A stretch of 64,000 nt of DNA from Pseudomonas lalkuanensis (GCF_008807375.1 NZ_CP043311.1:1158001-1222000); one strand, 5' to 3'. Positions 30,761 to 40,398 are shown, numbered from the stretch's first letter. A program made the numbers and translations. Notes: generated by a model from the letters alone, not told the origin.

Positions 30761-32191
30761 GTGACTTCCAGCATCTTCTGGCACGACTACGAAACCACCG
30801 GCATCAACCCGCGCTGCGACCGGCCGTTGCAGGTGGCGGGCATTCGCACCGACGAGGCGCTCAACGAGATCGGCGAACCGATCAATCTCTACTGCAAGCC
30901 CAGCGATGACATCCTGCCCCATCCGGCAGCCTGCCTGGTGACCGGCATCCTGCCCGGCACCCTGGCGGAGAAGGGGCTGGGCGAGGCGGAGTTCATGCAC
31001 CGGGTGCATGCCGAGCTGTCACTGCCGGGCACCTGCGGCGCCGGATACAACACCCTGCGCTTCGATGACGAGGTCACCCGTTACAGCCTCTATCGCAATT
31101 TCTACGATCCCTACGCCCGCGAGTGGCAAGGCGGCAACAGCCGCTGGGACCTGATCGACCTGGTGCGTACCGCCTATGCCCTGCGCCCGGAAGGCATCGA
31201 GTGGCCGCAGCAGGACGGGCGCGTCAGCCTGCGCCTGGAACTGCTCACGGCGGCCAACGGCATCGACCATGGCCAGGCTCACGACGCACTCTCCGACGTT
31301 CGCGCGACCATCGCCCTGGCGCGCCTGCTGCGTGAGCGTCAGCCGAAACTCTTCGATTACCTCTATCAGTTGCGCAGCAAGCACAAGGTGCAGGAACAGG
31401 TTCGCCTGCTGCAGCCGCTGGTGCACATTTCCGGACGCTTCTCCGGCGAACGTCATTACCTGGCGGTGGTGTTGCCGCTGGCCTGGCATCCGCGCAACCG
31501 CAATGCGCTGATCGTGCTGGACCTGCAGTCGGACCCCACCCCCCTGCTGGAGCAGGATGGGGAAACCCTACGCCGGCGTCTCTACACCCGTCGCGACGAA
31601 CTGGCCGAAGGCGAACTGCCGGTGCCGCTGAAGCTGCTTCACGTCAATCGCTGTCCGGTGGTGGCGCCCCTCGGCGTGCTGCGTGAAGCCGATCGCCAGC
31701 GCCTGGGTGTCGACCTGGAGCTCTGCCAGCGCCGCGCCGCGCTACTCACTGCTCAGGCCGCCGTGTGGCAAGAGAAGTTGCCGGTTATTTATGCAGAAGA
31801 AGAATTCGCTTCGCCGGATGATCCGGAGCAGCAGTTGTATGACGGATTTCTCGGTGATCGCGATCGTCGACTCTGCGAACAAGTGCGCCGCGCCGATCCG
31901 CAACGGCTGTCCCGGGAGAATTGGCCGTTCGACGACCCGCGTCTGCCAGAATTGCTGTTCCGTTACCGTGCAAGAAACTTCCCTGAAACTTTGTCCGAGA
32001 CCGACTGGTCGCGTTGGGAAGAGTTTTGTAGAAATCGGCTGAGAAGCCCGGAATTCGGGGCGCCTAATACGCTGGAGAGTTTTTTTCTGGCGCTGGATGA
32101 ATTCCAGGCCAAAGCACAGCCTGCACAACAGGCGATCTTGCTGGAATGGCGTCGATATGCCACGGAACTGGGCCAGCGCTATCAGTTGTGA
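30761..32191 (+). CDS. sbcB: Exodeoxyribonuclease I SbcB
   Basis: SbcB is the 3'-5' single-strand DNA exonuclease of recombination and mismatch repair. The 476-residue protein starts at GTG and has the DEDD acidic residues in WHDYETTGINPRCDRPLQVAGIRTD (Asp9, Glu11) and GIDHGQAHDALSDVRATIALARLL, plus GYNTLRFDDEVTRYSLYRNFYDPY. Length equals E. coli ExoI (475). A terminator follows. Confidence 0.95.
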   Translation: MTSSIFWHDYETTGINPRCDRPLQVAGIRTDEALNEIGEPINLYCKPSDDILPHPAACLVTGILPGTLAEKGLGEAEFMHRVHAELSLPGTCGAGYNTLRFDDEVTRYSLYRNFYDPYAREWQGGNSRWDLIDLVRTAYALRPEGIEWPQQDGRVSLRLELLTAANGIDHGQAHDALSDVRATIALARLLRERQPKLFDYLYQLRSKHKVQEQVRLLQPLVHISGRFSGERHYLAVVLPLAWHPRNRNALIVLDLQSDPTPLLEQDGETLRRRLYTRRDELAEGELPVPLKLLHVNRCPVVAPLGVLREADRQRLGVDLELCQRRAALLTAQAAVWQEKLPVIYAEEEFASPDDPEQQLYDGFLGDRDRRLCEQVRRADPQRLSRENWPFDDPRLPELLFRYRARNFPETLSETDWSRWEEFCRNRLRSPEFGAPNTLESFFLALDEFQAKAQPAQQAILLEWRRYATELGQRYQL

Positions 32192-32196
32192 TTAAC

Positions 32197-32224
32197 GCCC
32201 CGGAAACTTTTCGGGGCTTTTCCC
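32197..32224 (+). terminator. Terminator after sbcB
   Basis: The stem GCCCCG / CGGGGC, extended by A/T pairs around a short loop, ends in T4 6 bp past the stop. Confidence 0.7.
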
Positions 32225-32235
32225 GCGCCAAAAAA

Positions 32236-32257
32236 AACGCCAGCAGATGCTGGCGTT
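32236..32257 (-). terminator. Terminator after mvaT
   Basis: A perfect 10-bp stem, AACGCCAGCA / TGCTGGCGTT, with a 2-nt loop is followed on the minus strand by a run of T. Confidence 0.9.
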
Positions 32258-32273
32258 CTTTATTACCGAAGGT

Positions 32274-32654
32274 TTAGCCCAGGATGGTGGCCCAACCTTC
32301 AACGACGTCGGCGCCCCACTTGGCTTTCCACTCTTTCAGAGTCTTGTGGTTGCCGCCCTTGGTCTCGATGACTTCCCCGGTGTTCGGGTTCTTGTACTGC
32401 TTGACCTTGCGGGCGCGCTTGCTGCCGCCTGCAGCGGCCTTGGCGGCGCGCGGAGCCTTGGCGGAGCGTGCATCCGGATCGAGCAGGGCAATGATGTCGC
32501 GCAGGGATTTCTGATATTCACCCATCAGAGTGCGCAGTTTGCCTTCGAACTCCAGTTCTTTCTTCAGCTTGTCGTCCTGGGACAGATTCTTCAGGCGCTC
32601 TTGGAGCTCCTTGATGGCTTCTTCCGTTGCCCGGTATTCGTTGATCAGCGACAT
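32274..32654 (-). CDS. mvaT: H-NS family global regulator MvaT
   Basis: MvaT is the Pseudomonas xenogeneic silencer that binds AT-rich DNA. The 126-residue product begins MSLINEYRATEEAIKELQER, has the coiled-coil dimerisation region (about 1-60) and the C-terminal DNA-binding part RARKVKQYKNPNTGEVIETK, then GGNHKTLKEWKAKWG. It is almost identical to P. aeruginosa MvaT. Single gene with its own AT-rich promoter and terminator. Confidence 0.96.
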   Translation of the reverse strand: MSLINEYRATEEAIKELQERLKNLSQDDKLKKELEFEGKLRTLMGEYQKSLRDIIALLDPDARSAKAPRAAKAAAGGSKRARKVKQYKNPNTGEVIETKGGNHKTLKEWKAKWGADVVEGWATILG

Positions 32655-32708
32655 GTCGGCGTCCCTTGTTGGAATCGTACGTTGACTTGCGATTGCGAAG
32701 TGTCAGCA

Positions 32709-32737
32709 ATAATAGACAGCGATTATCTGCAAGTAAA
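32709..32737 (-). promoter_or_regulatory. Candidate sigma-70 promoter of mvaT
   Basis: On the minus strand TTTACT (32737-32732) and TATTAT (32714-32709) are separated by 17 bp, giving a start near 32702 and a leader of about 48 nt. The surroundings are clearly AT-rich compared with the window, which also fits autoregulation by MvaT. Confidence 0.45.
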
Positions 32738-32981
32738 TAAGCAGGAAAAGTTTTGTACGCATTGTTGGCGACTTCTTCTTTCATACTAGTCCCATGGACC
32801 TTCTAATGCGTAATTGCGCCAGGGACACTCGCTATATCGAGCTTCGGCTTCACCCCTTAGTTTGCCTGTCTTGTGTTGTTCCGCGATCAGCGGCAATCCC
32901 CTGGAGGCCACGAGGTTACTGAAGTTTTTGCGCGTACTGGCTAGAATGGCCGCCTTTGCGAAGTCTCTGGAGTGTTCCCAA
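32738..32981. other. Rest of the divergent mvaT-purU gap
   Basis: With the mvaT promoter part (32655-32737) this makes a 327-bp gap with no supported gene. The purU promoter probably lies in its right half. A short open frame covering 32786-33037 on the minus strand has no family features. Confidence 0.3.
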
Positions 32982-33833
32982 ATGCGCACATTTCGTCTGG
33001 TGATTGCCTGTCCGGACGGCGTCGGCATCGTAGCCAAGGTCAGTAACTTCCTGGCTACCTACAACGGCTGGATTACCGAAGCCAGTCACCACTCGGATAA
33101 TCAGAGCGGCTGGTTCTTCATGCGCCATGAAATCCGTGCCGACTCCCTGCCCTTCGATCTGGACGGTTTCCGCCAGGCCTTTGCGCCCATCGCTCGCGAG
33201 TTTTCGATGGAGTGGCGCATTACCGACTCCGAAGTGAAGAAGCGCGTGGTGCTGATGGCCAGCCGCGACTCCCACTGCCTGGCCGACCTGCTGCACCGCT
33301 GGCACAGCGGCGAACTGGATTGCGAGATTCCCTGCGTGATCGCCAACCACGACGACCTGCGCAGCATGGTGGAGTGGCACGGCATTCCGTACTTCCATGT
33401 ACCGGTGGACCCGAAGAACAAGCAGCCGGCCTTCGATGAGGTTTCACGCCTGGTGGAAGAGCACAACGCCGATACCGTGGTGCTCGCCCGCTACATGCAG
33501 ATCCTCCCGCCCGAGCTGTGTCAGCGTTACGCCCACCAGGTGATCAACATCCACCACAGCTTCCTGCCGTCCTTCGTCGGTGCCAAGCCCTACCACCAGG
33601 CCTCTCTGCGCGGCGTGAAGCTGATCGGCGCCACCTGCCACTACGTCACCGAGGAACTGGATGCCGGCCCGATCATCGAGCAGGACGTGGTGCGCGTGAC
33701 CCACCGCGACAGCGTCGAGGACATGGTTCGCCTCGGCAAGGACGTGGAAAAGATGGTCCTGTCCCGTGGGCTACGCTATCACCTTGAAGACCGGGTGCTG
33801 GTGCACGACAACAAGACCGTCGTGTTCGACTGA
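32982..33833 (+). CDS. purU: Formyltetrahydrofolate deformylase PurU
   Basis: PurU hydrolyses 10-formyl-THF to formate and THF, balancing one-carbon pools. The 283-residue protein has an N-terminal ACT domain (MRTFRLVIACPDGVGIVAKVSNFL) and a C-terminal formyltransferase fold with HNADTVVLARYMQILP, the catalytic INIHHSFLPSFVGAKPYHQA (N-H...) and HYVTEELDAGPIIEQDVVRV with the catalytic Asp. The start was chosen at MRTFRL; an upstream in-frame Met at 32946 is less likely. Pseudomonas genomes often carry several purU copies. Confidence 0.94.
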   Translation: MRTFRLVIACPDGVGIVAKVSNFLATYNGWITEASHHSDNQSGWFFMRHEIRADSLPFDLDGFRQAFAPIAREFSMEWRITDSEVKKRVVLMASRDSHCLADLLHRWHSGELDCEIPCVIANHDDLRSMVEWHGIPYFHVPVDPKNKQPAFDEVSRLVEEHNADTVVLARYMQILPPELCQRYAHQVINIHHSFLPSFVGAKPYHQASLRGVKLIGATCHYVTEELDAGPIIEQDVVRVTHRDSVEDMVRLGKDVEKMVLSRGLRYHLEDRVLVHDNKTVVFD

Positions 33834-33882
33834 TGCCATCGGCGGGCGCCCGCGTCGGTCCACCGGCAGAGGAACCCGCCCC

Positions 33883-34308
33883 ATGCTCAAGTCCATCAAG
33901 GTGCGCGACTACATGACGCGCCACCTGTTGACATTCAGGTCCGACACCGACCTTTTCCTGGCCATCGACCGACTGCTGGAACACCGGATATCCGGCGCTC
34001 CCGTGGTGGATTCCCAGGGCCACCTGATCGGCATGATCTCCGACGGCGACTGCCTGCGTGGCATTCTCTCCGGCGCGTATTTCGACGCCGTCGGCGGCAA
34101 CGTCAGTAGTTACATGTCCACCCAGGTCGAGAGTGTTTCCCCCGAGACCGACATCATCGAAGTCTGCCAGCGCTTCCTGCGTGACAAGCGCCGGCGCTTC
34201 CCGGTGGTGGAAGAGGGCGTGCTGGTCGGCCAGATCAGTCGCCGCGATGTCTTGCGTGCGGTGAAGGCCTTCGCCCAGCACGAGCCAGAACAACCCCCGG
34301 AAGTCTGA
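33883..34308 (+). CDS. CBS-pair domain protein
   Basis: This 141-residue stand-alone protein has two CBS motifs: VRDYMTRHLLTFRSDTDLFLAIDRLLEHRISGAPVVDSQGHLIGMISDGDCLRG and the second ending in RRRFPVVEEGVLVGQISRRDVLRAV. CBS pairs usually bind adenosyl nucleotides. It lies 49 bp after purU and 10 bp before a 57-codon gene, so the three may be cotranscribed. The target it regulates is not known. Confidence 0.88.
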   Translation: MLKSIKVRDYMTRHLLTFRSDTDLFLAIDRLLEHRISGAPVVDSQGHLIGMISDGDCLRGILSGAYFDAVGGNVSSYMSTQVESVSPETDIIEVCQRFLRDKRRRFPVVEEGVLVGQISRRDVLRAVKAFAQHEPEQPPEV

Positions 34309-34318
34309 GGACCCTGTC

Positions 34319-34492
34319 ATGGCCGACCCGCGTGACCGCGCCACTTCCACCCCGCCGCCTACGCTTGGCGAAGGCTGTGTCCGGCGCTATGACCCGGACG
34401 AGTTGAGCGAAGAGAACGGCACCGAGTTTCCCGGGGCCGTCGAGTTGTGGCGCAAGGTGCAGGAAGAGGAAGAAAAGAAAAAGGCGCCCTAG
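34319..34492 (+). CDS. Conserved small hydrophilic protein (57 aa)
   Basis: A 57-codon ORF starts at an ATG 10 bp after the CBS gene and stops inside a terminator palindrome. The product begins MADPRDRATSTPPPTLGEGC and ends in an acidic/basic tail (VQEEEEKKKAP). It has a motif-like centre VRRYDPDELSEENGTEFPGAVELWRK. No membrane span or known domain. Tight spacing and a terminator overlapping the stop codon support it as a real gene. Function unknown. Confidence 0.7.
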   Translation: MADPRDRATSTPPPTLGEGCVRRYDPDELSEENGTEFPGAVELWRKVQEEEEKKKAP

Positions 34493-34504
34493 GGCGCCTT
34501 CTTT
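34481..34504 (+). terminator. Terminator after the purU-CBS-57 aa unit
   Basis: A perfect palindrome AAGGCGCCCTAGGGCGCCTT (34481-34500), preceded by an A run and followed by CTTTC, contains the TAG stop of the 57-codon gene. Confidence 0.8.
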
Positions 34505-34524
34505 CATTGTGCTGGGTTGTGTAT

Positions 34525-34580
34525 GGGCAGGCATGTCGCCTGCTTGGCGAATGAATTTGCCCCTGCAAGGATCAGCCCAT
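34525..34580. repeat. REP-like repeat
   Basis: GCATGTCGCCTGCTTGGCGA followed by ATGAATTTGCCCCTGCA is a degenerate REP copy between the 57-codon gene and the chemoreceptor gene, related to copies at about 38184 and 53190. Confidence 0.5.
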
Positions 34581-34603
34581 CCCACACGAGCAAGCACCTG
34601 CCG

Positions 34604-36481
34604 TCAGATCCGGAAACTCCCCACCAGCTGCTGCAGCCGTGCGGCCTGCTGGTCCAGGTCGGCGCAGGCACGCAGGGTGGCCTGGAGGTTTTCCACGCCT
34701 TCCTGGTTGAGGGTGTTGATCTCGGTGATGTCCATGTTCAGCGAGTCGACCACGGCGGTCTGTTCCTCGGTGGCGGTGGCCACCGACTGGTTCATGCCGT
34801 CGATCTCGCCGATGCGCTGGGTCACGCTGCCCAGTCGCTCGCCGGCCTGGTTGGCGATTTCCACGCTCTGCTCGCTGTAGCGCTGGCTCTCGGTCATGGT
34901 GGTGACCGCTTCGCGGGCGCCGACCTGCAGTTCCTCGATCATCTGCTGGATTTCCTGCGCCGATTCCTGGGTGCGGTGGGCCAGGTTGCGCACCTCGTCG
35001 GCCACCACGGCGAAGCCGCGGCCGGCTTCCCCGGCGCGGGCGGCCTCGATGGCGGCGTTGAGCGCCAGCAGGTTGGTCTGCTCGGAGATGCCCTTGATCA
35101 CCTCGAGGATCTGGCCGATGTTCACCGTCTTGCTGTTCAGCGTCTCGATGTTGCCGCAGGAAGCGCGGATCTTCCCGGACAGCTCGTTCATCGCGACGAT
35201 GGTGCGTTCCACCACCTGGCGACCGTCTTCGGCGAGGGTGCGGGCGGAGGAGGCCTGGTGCGAGGCATCGGCGGCGTTGCGGGCGATTTCCTGGGCGGCA
35301 GCGCCCAGTTCGTTGATCGCGGCGGCGACGCTGTTGGTGCGGTTGGCCTGCTCGTCGGAGTTGCTCATGGACGAGTTGGAGGCGTTCAGCACCAGCTTGG
35401 CCACCTGATTCACCTGATTGGTGGCTGAGGACACCTCGCGGATGGAGCCGTGGATACGCTCGACGAAACGGTTGAAGGCGCTGGCCAGTTCGCCGAATTC
35501 ATCCTGGGTATGGATCGCCAGGCGGCGAGTCAGGTCGCCTTCTCCCTGGGCGATGTCCTGCATGGCGCGCCCCATGGTGTGCAGCGGCTGCATCAGGACG
35601 CGGATCAGCATGCCCAGCAGGATCATGATGATCACCACGGCAATCACAGTGGCAATGATGGCCGAGGCGCGGAACTCACTGAGCATGCTGTAGGCCTTGC
35701 CCTTGTCCACCGATACGCCGATGTACCAGTTCACCGACGGCAGGCCCTTCACCGGAGCGAAGGTGAGGATGCGCGTGGTGCCGTCCACGTCGACTTCGCT
35801 GAAGCCGGTGCTGATGGCAGGAGTGTTCTGCGGGTAGATGTCCCGCAGGCTCTTCATCACCATGTCCTTGTTCGGGTGCACCAGGATCTTGCCGTCGGCG
35901 CTGACCAGGAAGGCGTAGCCCATGCCGTCGAAGTCCAGGGCGTTGATGATCTGCACCAGCGTCTGCAGGCTCAGGTCACCGCCGGCGACGCCGTGGGACT
36001 GCACCGGCGTGGCGATGGTCATGATCAGCTGGCCGGTCGCCGCGTCCACATAGGGCTCGGTGAGGGTGGTGCCGCCGGCGCTCTTGGCGCCCTGGTACCA
36101 CGGGCGGGTGCGCGGGTCGTAGCCTTCGGGCATGGCACTGTCCGGGCGCATGGTGAACTGCCCGTCCTGGGTACCGAAGTAGGTGAAGGCGAAGGTGGAG
36201 CTCAGGGCACGCTGTTGCAGCAGGGTGGGTACGGCGTCGGCAGATGGGTTGGCGGCAAGGGATTCGGCAACGCTTTCAACCAGCAGAATCCGGCCCGAGA
36301 GCCAGTTCTGGATATTGCTGGCGGTTACATCGCCCATCTCTTGCAGATAGTTTTCCAGGTCGTCACGGAGCGCATTCCTTTGCAAGTAATCGTTGTACAG
36401 GGTGAACAGCGAGAAAGCTGCAATTACCACCAGGGAGGCGGCGAGCAGAATCTTGTGGCTGAACCGCAGGTTTTTGATCAT
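34604..36481 (-). CDS. Methyl-accepting chemotaxis protein, dCACHE amino-acid sensor (Pct-like)
   Basis: This 625-residue receptor has membrane spans at about 8-30 and 275-300, a periplasmic dCACHE domain between them, a HAMP linker and a cytoplasmic signalling domain with the hairpin tip [42 protein letters not shown]. The sensor contains [12 protein letters not shown] and [11 protein letters not shown], which fit the amino-acid-binding dCACHE motif (Y, R, WY, then Y and D). It resembles PctA/B/C in length and layout, so amino acids are the likely ligands. No terminal pentapeptide is seen. Confidence 0.92.
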   Translation of the reverse strand: MIKNLRFSHKILLAASLVVIAAFSLFTLYNDYLQRNALRDDLENYLQEMGDVTASNIQNWLSGRILLVESVAESLAANPSADAVPTLLQQRALSSTFAFTYFGTQDGQFTMRPDSAMPEGYDPRTRPWYQGAKSAGGTTLTEPYVDAATGQLIMTIATPVQSHGVAGGDLSLQTLVQIINALDFDGMGYAFLVSADGKILVHPNKDMVMKSLRDIYPQNTPAISTGFSEVDVDGTTRILTFAPVKGLPSVNWYIGVSVDKGKAYSMLSEFRASAIIATVIAVVIIMILLGMLIRVLMQPLHTMGRAMQDIAQGEGDLTRRLAIHTQDEFGELASAFNRFVERIHGSIREVSSATNQVNQVAKLVLNASNSSMSNSDEQANRTNSVAAAINELGAAAQEIARNAADASHQASSARTLAEDGRQVVERTIVAMNELSGKIRASCGNIETLNSKTVNIGQILEVIKGISEQTNLLALNAAIEAARAGEAGRGFAVVADEVRNLAHRTQESAQEIQQMIEELQVGAREAVTTMTESQRYSEQSVEIANQAGERLGSVTQRIGEIDGMNQSVATATEEQTAVVDSLNMDITEINTLNQEGVENLQATLRACADLDQQAARLQQLVGSFRI

Positions 36482-36607
36482 GTTTGCTTGCGTCCGGTTG
36501 GGTCAGGCACCAGTCTTCATGGCACGCGAGTGCTGGAAAAACTGAGTAGAAACGTCGGTTTATATATCGGCGGGATTCGATGAAAGCTTTAACTCGAGGA
36601 GTGCAAA

Positions 36608-38101
36608 ATGCCTGAACCCCGGTCCTTGGCGCTTGGCGCTGATCCGCAGGGCAACGCCGTCGCCCAGGCGATGAAACTGGCCAATCGCCATGGCCTGATC
36701 GCCGGTGCTACCGGCACCGGCAAGACGGTGACCCTGCAGCACCTGGCGGAGGCCTTCAGCGATGCCGGCGTGGCGGTGTTCGCGGCGGATATCAAGGGTG
36801 ATCTTTGCGGCCTTGGCGCGGCGGGAAACCCGCAGGGCAAGGTGGCCGAACGCATCGCTTCCATGCCCTGGCTGGGCCACCGGCCCCAGGCCTACCCGGT
36901 CACCCTCTGGGACGTTGCCGGACAGACCGGCCATCCGCTGCGTACCACGCTCAGCGAAATGGGGCCGCTGCTGCTGGGCAACCTGCTGGAGCTGACCGAC
37001 AGCCAGCAGGCCGCGCTCTACGCCGCCTTCCAGGTAGCCGACCGCGAAGGCCTGCTGCTGCTCGACCTGAAGGACCTCAAGGCGCTGCTCAACCACCTCA
37101 AGGATCATCCGGAGCTGCTGGGAGAAGACCGCGCCCTGTTCGCCGGCGCCTCCGCCCAGGCCCTGCTGCGGCGCCTGGCCACCCTGGAGCAGCAGGGCGC
37201 CGAGTCGCTGTTCGGTGAACCGGCGCTGCAACTGGAAGACATCCTCCAGCCCGACCGCGACGGCCGTGGCCGCATCCATCTGCTGGATGCCAGCCGCCTG
37301 GTCCATGAAGCGCCCAAGGTCTACGCCACTTTCCTGCTCTGGCTGCTGGCGGAGCTCTTCGAGCAACTGCCCGAACGCGGCGATGCCGACAAGCCGGTGC
37401 TGGCGCTGTTCTTCGACGAGGCGCACCTGCTCTTCAGCGGTACCCCGAAGGCATTGCAGGAGCGACTGGAGCAGGTGGTGCGGTTGATCCGTTCCAAAGG
37501 GGTTGGCGTCTACTTCGTCACCCAGTCCCCCAGCGACCTGCCCGATGACGTGCTGGCCCAGCTCGGCCTGCGCATCCAGCACGGCCTGCGCGCCTTCACC
37601 GCAAAGGAGCAGAAGTCCCTGCGCGCGGTGGCCGATGGTTTCCGTCCCAACCCGGCGTTCGACACCCTGACTGTCCTCACCGAACTGGGAATCGGCGAAG
37701 CCCTGGTGGGCACCCTGGAAGAGAAGGGCACCCCGGCCATGGTCCAGCGCGTGGCCATCGCTCCACCGCAGTCGCGCATCGGCCCGCTGAACGACAGCGA
37801 GCGCGTCGCACTGGTGCGCAGCTCGCCCCAGGCAGGGCGTTACGACAAGCCCATCGACCGTGAGTCCGCCTATGAAATGCTCACGGCCCGAGCGGCCCGG
37901 GCGCCCGTCGAAGAACCCGAGCAGAAGAGCGGCAAGGCCGAGGCCAGCCAGCCCGGGATGGGCGACCTGGCCGGTGAGCTGCTGGGCACCTTTGCCAGCC
38001 AGGCGATGAAGACGGCCGTACGCCAGGCCGCCAACCAGCTTGGCCGACAGCTCGTGCGTGGGTTGATGGGGTCTTTGCTGGGAGGCAGCAAGCGCCGTTG
38101 A
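36608..38101 (+). CDS. HerA-like ATPase (DUF853, YjgR family)
   Basis: The 497-residue protein has Walker A LIAGATGTGKTVTLQHLAE, Walker B ALFFDEAHLLFS and an arginine/sensor region VRLIRSKGVGVYFVTQSPSDLPDDVLAQLGLRIQHGLRAFT, all typical of DUF853/YjgR ATPases of the HerA-FtsK group. The start is backed by GAGGAG. The C-terminal 70 residues form a helical tail with low complexity. No NurA partner is near. Role unproven. Confidence 0.87.
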   Translation: MPEPRSLALGADPQGNAVAQAMKLANRHGLIAGATGTGKTVTLQHLAEAFSDAGVAVFAADIKGDLCGLGAAGNPQGKVAERIASMPWLGHRPQAYPVTLWDVAGQTGHPLRTTLSEMGPLLLGNLLELTDSQQAALYAAFQVADREGLLLLDLKDLKALLNHLKDHPELLGEDRALFAGASAQALLRRLATLEQQGAESLFGEPALQLEDILQPDRDGRGRIHLLDASRLVHEAPKVYATFLLWLLAELFEQLPERGDADKPVLALFFDEAHLLFSGTPKALQERLEQVVRLIRSKGVGVYFVTQSPSDLPDDVLAQLGLRIQHGLRAFTAKEQKSLRAVADGFRPNPAFDTLTVLTELGIGEALVGTLEEKGTPAMVQRVAIAPPQSRIGPLNDSERVALVRSSPQAGRYDKPIDRESAYEMLTARAARAPVEEPEQKSGKAEASQPGMGDLAGELLGTFASQAMKTAVRQAANQLGRQLVRGLMGSLLGGSKRR

Positions 38102-38183
38102 GGCGCGGCTAACTCTGCAGGGTTGATTTCAATCGACTTGCAGGCCGAAGGTCTGCCCTGCGGTTTAACCGTGGCAGCTTCGC

Positions 38184-38214
38184 CGTCCTTGGCGAATGAA
38201 TCCGCCCCTACAGA
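38184..38214. repeat. REP-like repeat
   Basis: GTCCTTGGCGAATGAATCCG followed by CCCCTACAG is a REP half-copy between the convergent HerA-like and pit genes. Confidence 0.5.
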
Positions 38215-38229
38215 AAATCAGGAACGAAG

Positions 38230-38254
38230 AAGGGCGCCCGAAGGCGCCCTTTTT
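38230..38254. terminator. Bidirectional terminator between the HerA-like and pit genes
   Basis: The stem AAGGGCGCC-CGAA-GGCGCCCTT is flanked by A-rich sequence on the left and T5 on the right. It lies 15 bp beyond the pit stop codon. Confidence 0.8.
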
Positions 38255-38268
38255 CATGCTCGTCCGAA

Positions 38269-39741
38269 TCAGACGATGAAGGTGATGGCCAGCCAGAAGA
38301 GGGCGGCGGACAACAGGATGGTGGTCGGGAGGGTGAGTACCCAGGCCATCAGGATGTTGCGCACGGTGCCGCCCTGCAGGCCGCTCTTGTTGGCGACCAT
38401 GGTGCCGGCGACGCCGGAGGACAGCACGTGGGTGGTGGACACCGGCAGGCTGTAGACGTTGGCCAGGCCGATGGCGCAGGCGGCGGTGATCTGAGCGCTC
38501 ATGCCCTGCGCGTAGGTCATGCCGTGCTTGCCGATCTTTTCACCGACGGTGCGTACCACACGCTTCCAGCCGACCATGGTGCCAATGCCGAGCGCCAGGG
38601 CGACGGCCAGGATCACCCAGAACGGGGCGTATTCGGTGGTGGCGGTCAGGTCCTTGCGCAGTTTCTCCAGGTCGGCCTTCTCGCGGGCCGGCAGTTCGGA
38701 GAGCTTGCCCACCTTCTTCGCGGTGTCGTCCAGGCAGAGCAGGTAGCGACGGGCTTCGACGCGGCGCTCTTCGCTCAGGTCCTTGTAGTTGGAGACGCCG
38801 TCGAGGGTCTTCAGCAGGGCGGCGATGGTCGGCTCGGTCTGCTTCGGATCGCAGCGATAGAGTTCCGGCATGTCGCTGCCGTTGCTCTTGCCCAGGGCCA
38901 GCATCTCGCCAAGGGTATCGGTGTGGCGCTGGTAGAACTGGCTCAGGTGGATAGCGGCGTCGCGGGTACGCTCGATCTGGTAGGTGGTGCTGTTGAGGTC
39001 CAGCACGAACTTGGCCGGAACGATGCCGATCAGCACCAGCATGATCAGGCCGATGCCTTTCTGGCCGTCGTTGGAACCGTGCACGAAGCTCACCGCCATG
39101 GCGGAGATCACCAGCACCAGGCGGTTCCAGAAGGGCGGATGCTTCTTCTCATCCAGTTCCTTACGGGTTTCCGGGGTCTTGTGCATCTTCGACAGCGGAT
39201 ACATCCACTTCAGGCCGATCAGCAGCAGGGCTGCGACCATGAAGCCGGCGGCCGGGGAGAAGATCAGCGACAGGCCGATGTCGATGGCCTTGCCCCAGTT
39301 CACGCCTTCGGCCAGCGGCACGTCGGTGAGCAGGGCGTTGGCCAGGCCGACGCCGAGGATGGAGCCGATCAGGGTATGGGAGCTGGAGGCCGGGATGCCG
39401 AAGTACCAGGTGCCCAGGTTCCAGGCGATGGCCGCGGTCAGGAGGCTGAACACCATGGCCAGGCCATGGCCGGTATTGACGTTGATCAGCAGCTCCACCG
39501 GCAGCAGGTGGACGATGGCATAAGCCACGCCGACGCCGCCCAGCAGCACGCCAAGGAAGTTGAAGATCCCCGAAAGGATCACCGCCCGGTAGGGCGACAT
39601 GGCCTTGGTGTAGATGACAGTGGCTACCGCGTTGGCGGTGTCATGGAAGCCGTTGATGAACTCGAAGGTCAGGACGAATGCCAGGGCGAGACAGAGGCTC
39701 AGCACCAGCCAGGCATCTAGCCCGCTGAAGAGATCGAACAT
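38269..39741 (-). CDS. pitA: Low-affinity inorganic phosphate transporter, Pit family
   Basis: This 490-residue membrane protein moves phosphate (as metal-phosphate) with protons. The two inverted signature repeats are seen: FEFINGFHDTANAVATVIYTKAMSP near the N-terminus and GSNDGQKGIG plus NVYSLPVSTTHVLSSGVAGTM in the rest. About ten membrane spans with a long soluble loop in the middle (about 245-365). Single-gene unit with its own terminator; no phoU-like gene adjoins it. Confidence 0.92.
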   Translation of the reverse strand: MFDLFSGLDAWLVLSLCLALAFVLTFEFINGFHDTANAVATVIYTKAMSPYRAVILSGIFNFLGVLLGGVGVAYAIVHLLPVELLINVNTGHGLAMVFSLLTAAIAWNLGTWYFGIPASSSHTLIGSILGVGLANALLTDVPLAEGVNWGKAIDIGLSLIFSPAAGFMVAALLLIGLKWMYPLSKMHKTPETRKELDEKKHPPFWNRLVLVISAMAVSFVHGSNDGQKGIGLIMLVLIGIVPAKFVLDLNSTTYQIERTRDAAIHLSQFYQRHTDTLGEMLALGKSNGSDMPELYRCDPKQTEPTIAALLKTLDGVSNYKDLSEERRVEARRYLLCLDDTAKKVGKLSELPAREKADLEKLRKDLTATTEYAPFWVILAVALALGIGTMVGWKRVVRTVGEKIGKHGMTYAQGMSAQITAACAIGLANVYSLPVSTTHVLSSGVAGTMVANKSGLQGGTVRNILMAWVLTLPTTILLSAALFWLAITFIV

Positions 39742-39897
39742 GAAAGTTTTGTGACTGAGGTCATGAAGGGGCCGCGATTATGCCAGAAAACCGGTCGTCG
39801 CCCAGTCCCCGACGCCGAGCGGTTTCCGACATTCCCTACTGAAGTTGTCGCAAATCAATACGAACGAATCTCCCGGCGAGCGGGGTGCGACAATCTG

Positions 39898-40095
39898 TCA
39901 GGGTTCCTCTCGCAGCTCTTTCTCGATCTTTTCCAACTCTCTTTCGAAGCTCTTGTCGAGCAGGCTGGGTTTTTTGCGCCAGGGCTTGCGTTCTGGGTCC
40001 CTTTGCGCGGCATAGGTAGTGATTTCGCCGCCGTATACGTCCTTGTAACGTTGCGCCTGGCGCTCGAGTTCGGCGCGCAGTTCGTCTTTCGTCAC
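39898..40095 (-). CDS. Small charged protein of unknown function (65 aa)
   Basis: The product starts MTKDELRAELERQAQRYKDV and ends SFERELEKIEKELREEP. It is strongly charged and mostly helical, with a central PERKPWRKKPSLLDK. A plausible SD precedes the ATG at 40095. The pattern and the codon bias look genuine and similar small proteins occur across Pseudomonas, as far as I can recall. No domain is recognised. Confidence 0.65.
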   Translation of the reverse strand: MTKDELRAELERQAQRYKDVYGGEITTYAAQRDPERKPWRKKPSLLDKSFERELEKIEKELREEP

Positions 40096-40398
40096 GTGGT
40101 TATTCCGTCTTTTTGATCAATGGTCTTCAGCTGGAACGGGCGAACTAGAGGCGTTGGCCCCCGTGGCGTCGGTCGCCCGTTCGAGGCCGTTGGTTCGGCC
40201 TTCTTGTGGGACAAAGTTCAGTTATCGCAACTAAACGGGGCTTTCTTACGCACTGCAGAAAGTCCCTGCGAAAATTCCGGGATTGGAAGTCTATTTCCCT
40301 GAAAACCCCGAAAGAACGTTGCGAAGTATAACAAGGAATCGGGAAAGCTCCATTACAGAGAAATCCCGAGAGCCCGAACGATATCTACTCTACGAATG
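40096..40398. other. Gap between the 65 aa gene and the MocR-type regulator
   Basis: About 300 bp with lower GC than its surroundings (especially 40250-40390). Two short open frames (40120-40302 and 40283-40477, plus strand) lack SD sequences and family features. The promoter of the 65 aa gene is probably here. No repeat or RNA structure recognised. Confidence 0.3.
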
